63,924 nucleotides of DNA from Nonomuraea sp. SBT364 (GTDB lineage Bacteria > Actinomycetota > Actinomycetes > Streptosporangiales > Streptosporangiaceae): contig NZ_LAVL01000040.1 of assembly GCF_001083785.1 (NCBI RefSeq), forward strand, positions 1 through 63,924. Reading direction: 5' to 3'. The stretch's first letter is position 1. Every line of letters starts with the position of its first letter. The notes under the pieces were generated by a model, which saw only the letters and a list, made by a program, of their open reading frames with translations, had not been told where the DNA came from and searched no databases. Shown piece by piece: positions 18,207-26,237 of this stretch. The position numbers were made by a program, and so were the translations under genes.

Positions 18207-19096
18207 CGCAGTCCTTCCGCGAGTGCCTTCTCGGTGGCGGCCCGGACGGCCGCGGCCTGCTCGTCCGCCAGCGGCCGCCGGGGCGGGCGGCAGGGGCCGC
18301 CGGGGCGGCCCGCCAGGTCCATCGACAGCTTGATGGCCTGGACGAACTCCGTCTTGGAGTCCCAGCGCAGCAGCGAGTGGAGCTTACGGTAGAGCGGCAG
18401 CGCCGTGTCCAGGTCACCGGCGACCGCGGCCCTGTAGAGGGCGGCGCTGGAGACGGGCAGCGCGTTCGGGTAGCCCGCGACCCAGCCGGAGGCGCCGGCC
18501 AGGGCCAGCTCCAGCAGCACGTCGTCGGAGCCGATCAGCAGGTCCAGGCCGGGGGCGAGCTCGGCGATCTCGTAGGCGCGGCGCGGGTCGCCGGTGAACT
18601 CCTTGACCGCCACGATGAGGCCCTCGTCGAACAGCCTGGCCAGCAGCGCGGGCGTCAGGTCGACCTTGGTGTCGTAGGGGTTGTTGTAGGCCACCACCGG
18701 CACGCCGGCGGCGGCGACCTCGCGGTAGTGCTCGACGACCGCGTCCTCGCCGGCGCGGTAGGCGTTCGGGGGCAGCAGCAGCACCGACCCGCAGCCCTCC
18801 CCGGCCGCCTGCTCGGCCCAGCGCCGCGACTCGGCCGAGCCGTAGGCGCCCACGCCCGCCATCACGTTGCGCCCGCCCACGGCCTCGACGGCGGTGCGCA
18901 CGACGCGCGCCCGCTCGTCGGCGGTGAGCGTCTGGTACTCGCCGAGCGACCCGTTCGGCACCACGCCGTCACAGCCGTTGTCCACCAGCCAGCGGCAGTG
19001 CGCCGCGTAGGCGTCGAAGTCGACGGCCAGGTCGTCGCGCAGGGGAAGCGCGGTGGCGACCATGATGCCGTGCCAGGGCATGGCGCGATCTGTCAT
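18203..19096 (-). CDS. DapA-family lyase, probable delta1-pyrroline-4-hydroxy-2-carboxylate deaminase
   Basis: A 297-aa TIM-barrel Schiff-base enzyme of the DHDPS/NAL superfamily. Catalytic Tyr137 is in VVAYNNPYDT and Schiff-base Lys165 in VAVKEFTGD; the GSLGEYQTLT loop is near residue 50. True DapA would sit with lysine genes; beside D-hydroxyproline oxidase and racemases the expected reaction is deamination to alpha-ketoglutarate semialdehyde. ATG 19096 overlaps the flavoprotein stop as ATGA. The semialdehyde dehydrogenase that should follow is not in this window. Confidence 0.88.
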   Translation of the reverse strand: MTDRAMPWHGIMVATALPLRDDLAVDFDAYAAHCRWLVDNGCDGVVPNGSLGEYQTLTADERARVVRTAVEAVGGRNVMAGVGAYGSAESRRWAEQAAGEGCGSVLLLPPNAYRAGEDAVVEHYREVAAAGVPVVAYNNPYDTKVDLTPALLARLFDEGLIVAVKEFTGDPRRAYEIAELAPGLDLLIGSDDVLLELALAGASGWVAGYPNALPVSSAALYRAAVAGDLDTALPLYRKLHSLLRWDSKTEFVQAIKLSMDLAGRPGGPCRPPRRPLADEQAAAVRAATEKALAEGLR

Positions 19097-20517
19097 GAAG
19101 GTCCTCCAGTGGGGGGTTCGGCCGAGAGGTCTTCGGCGAGTGCGGCCAGCGTGATCGGCTGGACGACGGGGCGGCGCGGCGGCGCGGGCTCCTCGCCGGC
19201 CAGGCAGGCGACCGGGTAGCCGCAGATCCGGCCCTGGCACCAGCCCATGCCGGGCCTGGCCAGCAGCTTGATCGAGCGCGCGTCGGTGGCGCCCAGGTCC
19301 TGCGCCTCGCGCAGCCGGGACAGCGGCACCTCCTCGCACCGGCACACCAGCGTGTCGTCGCGCAGCCACCCCTGCCAGCCGTCCTTGACCGGGTAGGCCT
19401 CCAGCAGCGCCCGGGCGAACGCCCGCATCCTGTCGCGCCGCCTCACCAGCACCTCCGGAAGCGCCGCCCCGGCCTCACGGGCGGCGCTCTCACCCGCGGC
19501 GGCGAGGCCGGCGTCGTCTGCGGCGGCGAGGCCGGCGAGGCGGCCTTCCAGCTCGGCCAGGCGCCAGCCGCCGACGCCGGTGGGCTCGCCGGCCGCCCAG
19601 ACGCCCGGCACGCCGGTGCGCTGGCGGTCGTCGACGGCGAGGACGGGGCTGCCGTCGGCGTCGCGCCGGGTGTCGCAGCCGAGCTGGACGCCCAGGTCGG
19701 TCTGCGGCGTGAAGCCGTAGCCGGTGGCCAGCGTGTCGCAGGCGACGCGGCGGGTGGACAGCACGTTCCAGTCGCGGTCGAGGCGGGCCACGGTGACGGC
19801 TTCGAGCCGGTCCCCGCCGTGCGCGGCGAGCACGGCGGTGCGCGGCCGGTACGGGACGCGGTGCCGGGCCAGGCTCAGCGCGTACGACGCCGCCTCACCG
19901 GCCTTGGCCAGCGCCAGCACGGGATGCCTGGCCAGCCCGAGCCCGCCGTTGGCCTCGTGCACGCCGAGCACGCGCGCCCCGGCCGCGGCGAGCCCCGCGG
20001 CGACCGGCAGCAGGAACGGCCCGGTCCCGGCGACGACGACGCGCTGCCCGGCGACCACGCCGTTGCCCTTGAGCAGCGCCTGCGCGCCGCCGGCGGTCAG
20101 CACGCCCGGCAGGTCCCAGCCGGGGAACGGCAGCGGCCGGTCGTGCGCCCCGGTGGCGAGGAGCAGCCGCCTGCCCCGCACCTCCACCGGCCGCTCGCCG
20201 GAGCCGTCGCCGGGGGTGGTCACGCAGTGGACCGTCAGGTCGCCGCCCGGCTCGCGGGAGACGCTCCACACCTGGTGGCCGAGCAGCAGCTCGGCGCGTT
20301 CCGACAGTGCCCGCGTCTGGCGTACGAACCTGTCGAGGCCCGAGGTGGCGGGGTGGGGCGGGACGGCCGGGTGGCGGAAGTACTGGCCGCCGAGCCGCGC
20401 GCCCGAGTCGATCAGCGCCACGCGCAGGCCGCGCTGGGCGGCCGAGAGGGCGCCCGCGACACCGGCGGCGCCGCCGCCGATCACCACGAGGTCGTACGTC
20501 ATGAGGTCGTACGTCAT
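19093..20517 (-). CDS. FAD/NAD-type oxidoreductase subunit of D-hydroxyproline dehydrogenase (HcnB/OoxA-like)
   Basis: A 474-aa flavoprotein. The FAD Rossmann motif GGGAAG is at residues 14-19, a second nucleotide-binding GTGP is near 157, and a C-terminal BFD-like [2Fe-2S] domain has LVCRCEEV with MGWCQGRICG. This architecture matches the large subunit of heteromeric hydroxyproline/opine/cyanide-type dehydrogenases, working with the small 2Fe-2S and DAO-type subunits encoded just upstream. The N-terminus is MTYDLMTYDL because of a 15-bp tandem duplication, so ATG 20502 is an alternative start with the same context. Confidence 0.9.
   Translation of the reverse strand: MTYDLMTYDLVVIGGGAAGVAGALSAAQRGLRVALIDSGARLGGQYFRHPAVPPHPATSGLDRFVRQTRALSERAELLLGHQVWSVSREPGGDLTVHCVTTPGDGSGERPVEVRGRRLLLATGAHDRPLPFPGWDLPGVLTAGGAQALLKGNGVVAGQRVVVAGTGPFLLPVAAGLAAAGARVLGVHEANGGLGLARHPVLALAKAGEAASYALSLARHRVPYRPRTAVLAAHGGDRLEAVTVARLDRDWNVLSTRRVACDTLATGYGFTPQTDLGVQLGCDTRRDADGSPVLAVDDRQRTGVPGVWAAGEPTGVGGWRLAELEGRLAGLAAADDAGLAAAGESAAREAGAALPEVLVRRRDRMRAFARALLEAYPVKDGWQGWLRDDTLVCRCEEVPLSRLREAQDLGATDARSIKLLARPGMGWCQGRICGYPVACLAGEEPAPPRRPVVQPITLAALAEDLSAEPPTGGPS
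20488..20517 (-). repeat. 15-bp perfect tandem duplication at a start codon
   Basis: The unit gaggtcgtacgtcat (plus strand) occurs at 20488-20502 and 20503-20517. It duplicates ATGACGTACGACCTC on the coding strand, giving MTYDL twice and two possible ATG starts. A third, partly matching GAGGTGGT follows. It probably arose by slippage. Confidence 0.95.
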
Positions 20518-20756
20518 GAGGTGGTCACCTCGTCGCCGGGGCGGGCCTCCAGCAGGCAGGCGCGCTCGGGCGGGCGGCCGTTGACGGTGACCAGGCAGTC
20601 GAAGCAGACGCCGATCCCGCAGAACAGCCCGCGCGGCCGCCCGCCGAACCGGGTGGTGCGCCAGGAGCGGACGCCGGCGGCGTGCAGCGCCGCGCCGATC
20701 GTCTGGCCCGGCGTCACCGGCACGGGCCGGCCGTCGATCGTGATCTGGAAGGTCAA
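20514..20756 (-). CDS. Small [2Fe-2S] subunit of the D-hydroxyproline dehydrogenase complex
   Basis: An 80-aa ferredoxin-like protein. Cysteines 46, 51, 54 and 67 form the plant-type pattern FCGIGVCFDC followed by ERAC. It resembles the small (HcnA/gamma) subunits that relay electrons between the two flavin subunits. The start is taken as TTG 20756: GGAGGA lies six bases before it and it makes a TTGA overlap with the upstream gene. A longer frame extends upstream but reads as non-protein, Arg/Pro-rich sequence. Confidence 0.87.
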   Translation of the reverse strand: MTFQITIDGRPVPVTPGQTIGAALHAAGVRSWRTTRFGGRPRGLFCGIGVCFDCLVTVNGRPPERACLLEARPGDEVTTS

Positions 20757-21898
20757 CGCGGCTCCTCCGGGAATCGGTCGGGGCGGAACGGGTGCAGGTC
20801 CAGGTCCGGCTCGCGGCCGGTGAGGAGCTGGGCGAGCAGGTGCTCGGTGGCCGGGGCGAGGCCGATGCCGGCGCCCTCGTGCCCGCACGCGTGGTAGAGG
20901 CCGGGCGCGCGCGGGTCGGCGCCGATCACGGGCAGGTGGTCGGGGCAGTAGGGCCGGAAGCCGCAGTAGGACCTGATGACGCGTACGCCGCGCAGCGCCG
21001 GGAACAGGGCGACGGCCTGCTCGGCCAGCCGCGCGAGCACCGGGACGGAGGTCGTGCGGTCGAACCCGACGCGCTCGCGGCTGGCGCCGATGAGCACGGT
21101 GCCGGCCTGGGTGCCCTCGACGACGGCGGACGTCTCCAGCGCGGCCGAGTCGCTGGCCACGTTGGTGACGTAGGCGGCGGTGTAGACCTTGTGCCGGATC
21201 AGCGGCTCGGCCAGCGGCTCGGTGACCAGGATGAAGCCGCGCCTGGGCAGCACCGGCAGCGCCGCGCCGGCCAGCGCGGCGATCTCGCCGCCCCAGGTGC
21301 CCGCGGCGTTGACCACGGCGCCGCCGAGGAGGTCGCCCTTGTCGGTGCGCACGCCGGTGACGCGGTCGCCGGAGCGGATGAAGCCGGTGACGGTGACGCC
21401 GAGGCGCAACCGGACGGTGCCGTGCCCGTAGCTGTCGGCGCCGTGCCGCAGCAGCCTGGCGGCGGCCAGCATGGGCTGCACCTGGGCGTCCTGCGGGTAG
21501 AACACGCCGCCCGCGAGGCCGTCGGCCAGGTGCGGCTCCAGCTCGCGCAGCGCCGTGGGGGCGACGATCCGGTGCTCGACGCCCTGCTTGCCGGCCAGAC
21601 CGGTGAGCTGCGCCTGGATCTCGCCGGTCTCGGCGACGACGAGCCCGCCCTTGGGCTCGAACTCGAATCCGCCGCGGGTCTCGGCCAGCTCGCGCCAGAG
21701 CCCGTTGGACAGCAGCGCGAGGTCGAGCTCGGGCCCCGGCTCCTTGTCGGAGACGAGCACGTTGCCCTCGCCGGCGCCGGTCGTGCCGCCCGCCACGGGA
21801 CCCCGGTCGACGACGGTCACGTCCAGGCCGGCCCGTGCCGCGTAGTAGGCGCAGGCGGCGCCCACCACCCCCGCCCCGACGACGATCACGTCGGACAT
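20753..21898 (-). CDS. DAO-family FAD oxidoreductase, D-hydroxyproline dehydrogenase beta-type subunit
   Basis: A 381-aa FAD-dependent amine oxidase. The dinucleotide motif VVGAGVVGAACAYY starts near residue 6, and the FAD-contacting C-terminal block YCGFRPYCPDHLPVIG lies near 325, with HACGHEGAGIGLAPAT after it. It likely oxidises cis-4-hydroxy-D-proline to the pyrroline, passing electrons to its two partners. ATG 21898 has GGAGGTGAACGG immediately upstream; an earlier in-frame start (21928) is less likely. This is the first gene of the eight-gene operon. Confidence 0.9.
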   Translation of the reverse strand: MSDVIVVGAGVVGAACAYYAARAGLDVTVVDRGPVAGGTTGAGEGNVLVSDKEPGPELDLALLSNGLWRELAETRGGFEFEPKGGLVVAETGEIQAQLTGLAGKQGVEHRIVAPTALRELEPHLADGLAGGVFYPQDAQVQPMLAAARLLRHGADSYGHGTVRLRLGVTVTGFIRSGDRVTGVRTDKGDLLGGAVVNAAGTWGGEIAALAGAALPVLPRRGFILVTEPLAEPLIRHKVYTAAYVTNVASDSAALETSAVVEGTQAGTVLIGASRERVGFDRTTSVPVLARLAEQAVALFPALRGVRVIRSYCGFRPYCPDHLPVIGADPRAPGLYHACGHEGAGIGLAPATEHLLAQLLTGREPDLDLHPFRPDRFPEEPR

Positions 21899-21920
21899 CC
21901 GTTCACCTCCACACCAGTAA

Positions 21921-21931
21921 TATGTCACATA
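21921..21931. promoter_or_regulatory. Candidate GntR/FCD operator of the hydroxyproline operon
   Basis: Perfect palindrome TATGT-C-ACATA centred 28 bp upstream of the first operon gene, in an AT-rich patch in otherwise GC-rich DNA. FCD-type GntR regulators bind short palindromes of this size. It also lies upstream of the divergent ctaA. Confidence 0.5.
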
Positions 21932-21977
21932 CCGAAATGATTGGAAAGCCGGTGAAGGGACCGGCCTACCAGGCCCT

Positions 21978-21990
21978 TAACATCGATGAC
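21978..21990 (+). promoter_or_regulatory. Candidate -10 element of a leaderless ctaA transcript
   Basis: TAACAT (21978-21983) is followed by seven bases and then the GTG at 21991. The spacing would put the transcription start at or next to the start codon. No Shine-Dalgarno is visible before this GTG. Confidence 0.45.
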
Positions 21991-22977
21991 GTGAAGCTAC
22001 CCACGGACCATCCCCACCCTCTCGTGCGCCGCCTGTTCTCCTTCTGGGCGCCGACCACGGCGACGTTGCGGGGCTGGGCGCTGGCCGCCGTGGTGGCCAA
22101 CGCGGGCATCACGGTGAGTGGCGCGGTCGTGCGCGTGACGGGGTCAGGGCTCGGCTGCCCGACGTGGCCGCGCTGCACCCCCGACAGCTTCATCCCGGTC
22201 GCGCACCCCGAGGTGTCGCCGATCAACATGGCCATCGAGTTCGGCAACCGGCTGGTCACGTTCCTGGTGCTGGTGATCGGGCTGGCCTGCTGGGTGGCGG
22301 CGATGCGGCTCAGGCCGCGGCGCGCCTCGCTGGTCAAGCTGGCCTGGCTGCAGCCGATCGGCATCGCCGCGCAGGCGCTGTGGGGCGGCGTGGTGGTCAG
22401 CACCCTGCTCAACCCGTTCACGGTGGGCATGCACTTCCTGCTGTCCATCGGGCTGACCGCCGCCTGCTGGGCGCTCTACGCGCGTGCCGGCGAGGGCGAC
22501 GCCCCGGTGCGGCGGGTGGTGCACCGCGACGTGCGCCGGCTCGGCCACGCGCTGCTGGCGGCGGTGTTCGCGCTGCTGGTGATGGGCGTCCTGGTGACCG
22601 GTACGGGCCCGCACTCGGGCGACGAGCTGGCCTCGCGCTTCGACCTCGACATCGAGACCGTGGCCCGGCTGCACGCCGACATCGCCTACCTGGTCGTGGG
22701 GCTGACGTTCGCGCTGCTGTTCGCCCTGCACGTGACCGACTCGCCGCGCTCGGCCCGCCGGGCGGCGCTGGCCCTGCTCGGGATCGAGCTGCTGCAGGGC
22801 GTGATCGGCTACGTCCAGTACTTCCTGGGCGTGCCCGCCGTCCTGGTGGCCCTGCACGTGATCGGCGCCACGGTGGTGTGGATCTTCACGTTGCGCGCCG
22901 TCACCGCGCTGCGCACGCGCGATCCGGCCGGGCCGGGCGCCAGCCCCTCCCCCACCGAAGCAGCCGCCACGGCCTGA
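21991..22977 (+). CDS. ctaA: Heme A synthase (COX15/CtaA)
   Basis: A 328-aa polytopic membrane enzyme that converts heme O to heme A for cytochrome c oxidase. About eight helices; the conserved Cys pair is in GLGCPTWPRC, and conserved helix histidines appear in VGMHFLLSIGL, ARLHADIAYL and VALHVIGATVVW. GTG 21991 is chosen on the -10/leaderless spacing; the frame is open back to ATG 21922, which would add 23 residues without similarity to the core. Heme O synthase ctaB lies 3 kb away, completing heme A synthesis. Confidence 0.93.
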   Translation: MKLPTDHPHPLVRRLFSFWAPTTATLRGWALAAVVANAGITVSGAVVRVTGSGLGCPTWPRCTPDSFIPVAHPEVSPINMAIEFGNRLVTFLVLVIGLACWVAAMRLRPRRASLVKLAWLQPIGIAAQALWGGVVVSTLLNPFTVGMHFLLSIGLTAACWALYARAGEGDAPVRRVVHRDVRRLGHALLAAVFALLVMGVLVTGTGPHSGDELASRFDLDIETVARLHADIAYLVVGLTFALLFALHVTDSPRSARRAALALLGIELLQGVIGYVQYFLGVPAVLVALHVIGATVVWIFTLRAVTALRTRDPAGPGASPSPTEAAATA

Positions 22978-23038
22978 CGGGATATGCCAGGGTATGGGGT
23001 GAGAAGTCGGCCACTCCCCCACCGAGGTGAGGTGCCCT

Positions 23039-23761
23039 TTGCGGGGATTCGTCCGCCCCACTCGTAAGACCCTGCGGCACGCGTACCAGGCTCTGGTGCT
23101 CGTCAGCGTGCTCGCGCTCGGGCCGATGACCTGGGCCTGGCTCGGCAGCGACGGGCACCGCGTGGTGGCCGGCGCCGCCGGCTGGCTGTCGCGGGTGCCC
23201 GGCTCGCAGGCCGCGCTCGTGCTCGGCGCCGGCCTGTACGGCGAGCGGCCGTCGCCCATGCTGGCCCGCAGGCTCGACATCGCGGCCGAGCTCTACCGCG
23301 CGGGCAAGGTCAGGGCGCTGCTGCTGTCGGGCGACAACAGCCGCGCCGAGTACGACGAGCCGACCGCGATGCGCGACTACCTGCTGGCCAGGGGCGTGCC
23401 GGAGCGGGTGATGGTGCTCGATCACGCCGGGTTCGACACCTGGGACTCGTGCGTGCGGGCCCGCCGGGTGTTCGGCGCCGAGCGGCTGACCGTGGTGACG
23501 CAGGTCTTCCACCTGCCCAGGGCCGTCACGCTGTGCCGGACGGCCGGGCTGGAGGCGTTCGGCGTGGGCGACGACTCCACCGTGCACTGGCCGGGGCCGA
23601 CCTACGCCTACGCCACCCGCGAGCTGCTGGCCAACGGCAAGGCCTTCGCCGACGCGCTGCTGCTGCGCTCCGAACCGGTCTTCCCCGGTCCCGCCGAGAC
23701 CTCGCTGAAGCGCATCCTCGCACAGCCCGCGACCCGGCCCGGACTTCAGCCCGGCGCGTAG
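23039..23761 (+). CDS. DUF218 (SanA/YdcF/ElyC) family membrane-anchored protein
   Basis: About 240 aa with one N-terminal membrane span (AYQALVLVSVLALGPMTWAW) and then a DUF218 domain: ALVLGAGLYGERPSPML, LLLSGDN, the catalytic-like region DHAGFDTWDSCVRAR and TQVFHLPRAV. SanA/ElyC members affect envelope integrity or vancomycin sensitivity; the reaction is unknown. TTG 23039 is chosen because GAGGTGAGGTG lies just upstream; GTG 23027 is in frame and adds four residues. Its last 16 bp overlap the convergent PrsW gene. Confidence 0.85.
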   Translation: MRGFVRPTRKTLRHAYQALVLVSVLALGPMTWAWLGSDGHRVVAGAAGWLSRVPGSQAALVLGAGLYGERPSPMLARRLDIAAELYRAGKVRALLLSGDNSRAEYDEPTAMRDYLLARGVPERVMVLDHAGFDTWDSCVRARRVFGAERLTVVTQVFHLPRAVTLCRTAGLEAFGVGDDSTVHWPGPTYAYATRELLANGKAFADALLLRSEPVFPGPAETSLKRILAQPATRPGLQPGA

Positions 23762-24909
23762 CCGGGGCTGCCGGCCGGCGTGGGCGGCATCGGGAAGTCG
23801 GCCCTGGCGGTGCTCATGCACTCCAGCAACGCCCGCTGCTCCTCGTGGAAGGTCTGCTCGTCGACCATCCGGCGGGCCGCCCGCTCGTGCAGCAGGCCCA
23901 GCTCGGTCGCGGCGAGCTGGTAGTCGCTCATCGCGCGCAGCCCGCGCTTGCCGCCGTACATCCTGGCCCACTGCCTGGCCCGGCGGCGCCTGGGCAGCGC
24001 CGAGAGCATGATGATGTCGTCCTTGCTGACCAGCTTGGTCGGCTCGTACGGCGGCAGGTAGCGCTGGATGAGGGCGACGATGCGGCGCCGGTCACGGAAG
24101 ATGACCACGATGAGCGCCACGAGCACGATCATCAGCGTCACGTACGCGACCACGAGCCCGGGGAAGCCGCCGTAGGAGACCAGGCCGTTCCACAGTCCGT
24201 GCAGCACCATCGCGCCCGACCAGCCCGCCAGGATGGAGAAGACCCGCTCGGACCCCTCACGGGTGGCCGCGTGCGCCACCGCCACCCCGATCATCGAGGT
24301 GAACAGCGGGTGCGCGAACGGCGACAGGATGCCGCGCAGCACCACGGTGACGGCCAGGCTCACGCCGCCCGCCTCCGAGTTGAGCGCCTGCAGGTAGTAG
24401 CTGACGTTCTCGCTCATGGCGAAGCCCAGGCCGACCATGCTCGCGTAGATGATGCCGTCGGTCAGCCCGTCGAGCTCGGCGCGGCGGAAGCGCAGCAGGC
24501 CGAGCAGCACCAGGCCCTTCATCGTCTCCTCGACCACCGGGGCGCCGAAGGTGGCGGCGATGTTGCGGGCGGTGTTTTCCGACAGCTTGACGGTGTCCAT
24601 GATGTAGTGCAGGTTCAGCGAGTTGATCACGCCGGCGACGAGGACGGCGACGCCCGCGCCCCACGCGAAGGCGAAGACCAGGTTGCTGCGCGGCTCCGGC
24701 TCCATCCGGTCGAGCGCGAGCACGGCGGCCAGCAGCAGCGGGACCGGGGCCAGCGCCAGGCCGAGCGAGATGAAGAACTGCACGGGCTCGCCGTTGATCA
24801 CGTCGATGGAGAACGACACCAGCGCGCAGATCCCGGTCAGCACGAGCCCCGTGATCAGCGAGAACGACGGGCGGTCCTTCAGCACCCAGCGTGGATCACG
24901 GGACGGCAT
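23746..24909 (-). CDS. PrsW-family intramembrane metalloprotease
   Basis: A 387-aa protein with about 8-9 membrane spans. The PrsW/CAAX-like active-site motifs are visible: PVVEETMKG (glutamate pair), AHPLFTS and VLHGLWNG histidines in later helices. PrsW cleaves an anti-sigma factor in Bacillus; here the target is unknown and no sigma/anti-sigma pair is nearby. The cytoplasmic C-terminal tail of about 110 residues is charged and helical, with several short repeats of Arg/Glu. Confidence 0.9.
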   Translation of the reverse strand: MPSRDPRWVLKDRPSFSLITGLVLTGICALVSFSIDVINGEPVQFFISLGLALAPVPLLLAAVLALDRMEPEPRSNLVFAFAWGAGVAVLVAGVINSLNLHYIMDTVKLSENTARNIAATFGAPVVEETMKGLVLLGLLRFRRAELDGLTDGIIYASMVGLGFAMSENVSYYLQALNSEAGGVSLAVTVVLRGILSPFAHPLFTSMIGVAVAHAATREGSERVFSILAGWSGAMVLHGLWNGLVSYGGFPGLVVAYVTLMIVLVALIVVIFRDRRRIVALIQRYLPPYEPTKLVSKDDIIMLSALPRRRRARQWARMYGGKRGLRAMSDYQLAATELGLLHERAARRMVDEQTFHEEQRALLECMSTARADFPMPPTPAGSPGYAPG

Positions 24910-25019
24910 ACGGTGACTGTAACGGATCAGGAATGCGCTGTCCTTCCGAGGCGGCGTGGTCCGTAGGTGTGCCCGTTCCGGAGGCGTTCATGCCCGTCCG
25001 GGCCGGGCCCGCCCACGGC

Positions 25020-25973
25020 TCAGGCCAGCAGCGGGTCGATGGCGACGGCGAGGAACAGCAGCGCCAGGTAGGCGTTGGACCAGTGGAAGAACCGCATCGG
25101 GCGCAGGTCCACGCCGGTCTTGCCGGAGTTGAGGCGGCCCAGCAGGCGGTACACCTCCCACAGGCACATCACGCCGAGCACGGCCGCGACGACCGGGTAG
25201 AACAGCGTCGTGCCGGCCACCGGCCACAGCGCCAGCGAGCAGAGCACGGTGGCCCACGTGTAGGCGATGGACTCCAGGATCACCCGGCGCTCGGTGGCGA
25301 CCACGGGCAGCATCGGCACCTTGGCCGCCGCGTAGTCCTCCTTGTAGCGCATGGCCAGCGTCCAGGTGTGCGGCGGCGTCCAGAAGAACACCACGCCGAA
25401 CAGCACCAGCGGCGCCCAGTCGAGCCGACCGGTGATCCCGGCCCAGCCGATCATCACCGGCATGCAGCCCGCGATGCCGCCCCACACGATGTTCTGGGCG
25501 GTGCGCCGCTTGAGGATCATCGAGTAGACGAGGACGTAGAACAGGATCGCGCCGGTCGACAGCGCGGCCGCGAGCCAGTTGGTCGTCAGCCACAGCCCCA
25601 GTGTGGACAGCACGCCCAGCACGATGCCGAACACCAGCGCGCCACGCGGCGACACCTGGTGCCTGGCCAGCGGGCGGCGCCGGGTGCGGCGCATCTTCTG
25701 GTCGATGTCGCGGTCGACGTAGCAGTTGAGCGCGTTGGCGCTGCCTGCCGACAGCGTGCCGAACACCATGACCGACACGGCCGTCCACAGCGGCGGCAAT
25801 CCGCCGGCCGCCAGGAACATCACCGGCAGCGTCGTGATCAGCAGCAGCTCGATGATCCGCGGCTTGGTGAGCGCGATGTAGGCCTTGACGACCGTCCCGA
25901 ACGAGCGCGGGCCGGCCGGGAGCGGCGCCCCGGCCTCGTGGGCGGGCGCCGTCGTCTGCCTGTTCGTCAGCAC
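25020..25973 (-). CDS. ctaB: Protoheme IX farnesyltransferase (heme O synthase)
   Basis: A 317-aa UbiA-superfamily membrane enzyme that attaches farnesyl to heme B. The first Asp-rich motif is [20 protein letters not shown] near residue 95; the second conserved loop is [16 protein letters not shown]. About nine helices. GTG 25973 is chosen, with GGAAG ten bases upstream; a TTG two codons earlier is possible. The frame stays open across the divergent transketolase gene, but that extension is antisense shadow. The ctaB/tkt divergence is a classic actinobacterial arrangement. Confidence 0.94.
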   Translation of the reverse strand: MLTNRQTTAPAHEAGAPLPAGPRSFGTVVKAYIALTKPRIIELLLITTLPVMFLAAGGLPPLWTAVSVMVFGTLSAGSANALNCYVDRDIDQKMRRTRRRPLARHQVSPRGALVFGIVLGVLSTLGLWLTTNWLAAALSTGAILFYVLVYSMILKRRTAQNIVWGGIAGCMPVMIGWAGITGRLDWAPLVLFGVVFFWTPPHTWTLAMRYKEDYAAAKVPMLPVVATERRVILESIAYTWATVLCSLALWPVAGTTLFYPVVAAVLGVMCLWEVYRLLGRLNSGKTGVDLRPMRFFHWSNAYLALLFLAVAIDPLLA

Positions 25974-26237
25974 CGTCAAGGCGCTTCCAGCACGTGCGGA
26001 GTCAACGCGTAACCTCTGATTGGAGCTGATTCGTGAATGGCCGCCGCGGCGACCCGGGAACAACCAAACTGTAGTCGCCGGGTCGGCCGGTCCGGCCAAT
26101 GGGGGGCTCGCGCCATGAACGGACACGCTCCGGGTGGGATGGGAATCGATCTCCAGCCCCACTCGGTTAGGGTCCGGTGTGGGCGGGATATGCCAACCGG
26201 CACCACCAATGACAACTAGATTCCGGAGACCGAGCAC
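25974..26237. promoter_or_regulatory. Divergent ctaB/tkt promoter region; no gene seen
   Basis: 264 bp without a gene. It contains a short GGCCGG-T-CCGGCC inverted repeat near 26085, the motif GGGATATGCCA at 26185-26195 (seen also before the DUF218 gene), and TAGATT at 26216-26221 just before the transketolase ribosome-binding site. No clear -35 box could be assigned. Confidence 0.3.

Noticed and set aside
16243..18417. A fused double racemase protein in one frame
   Set aside because: The frame of paralogue 1 runs through paralogue 2 but paralogue 2 is encoded in another frame with its own start and stop (GTGA overlap), so these are two genes.
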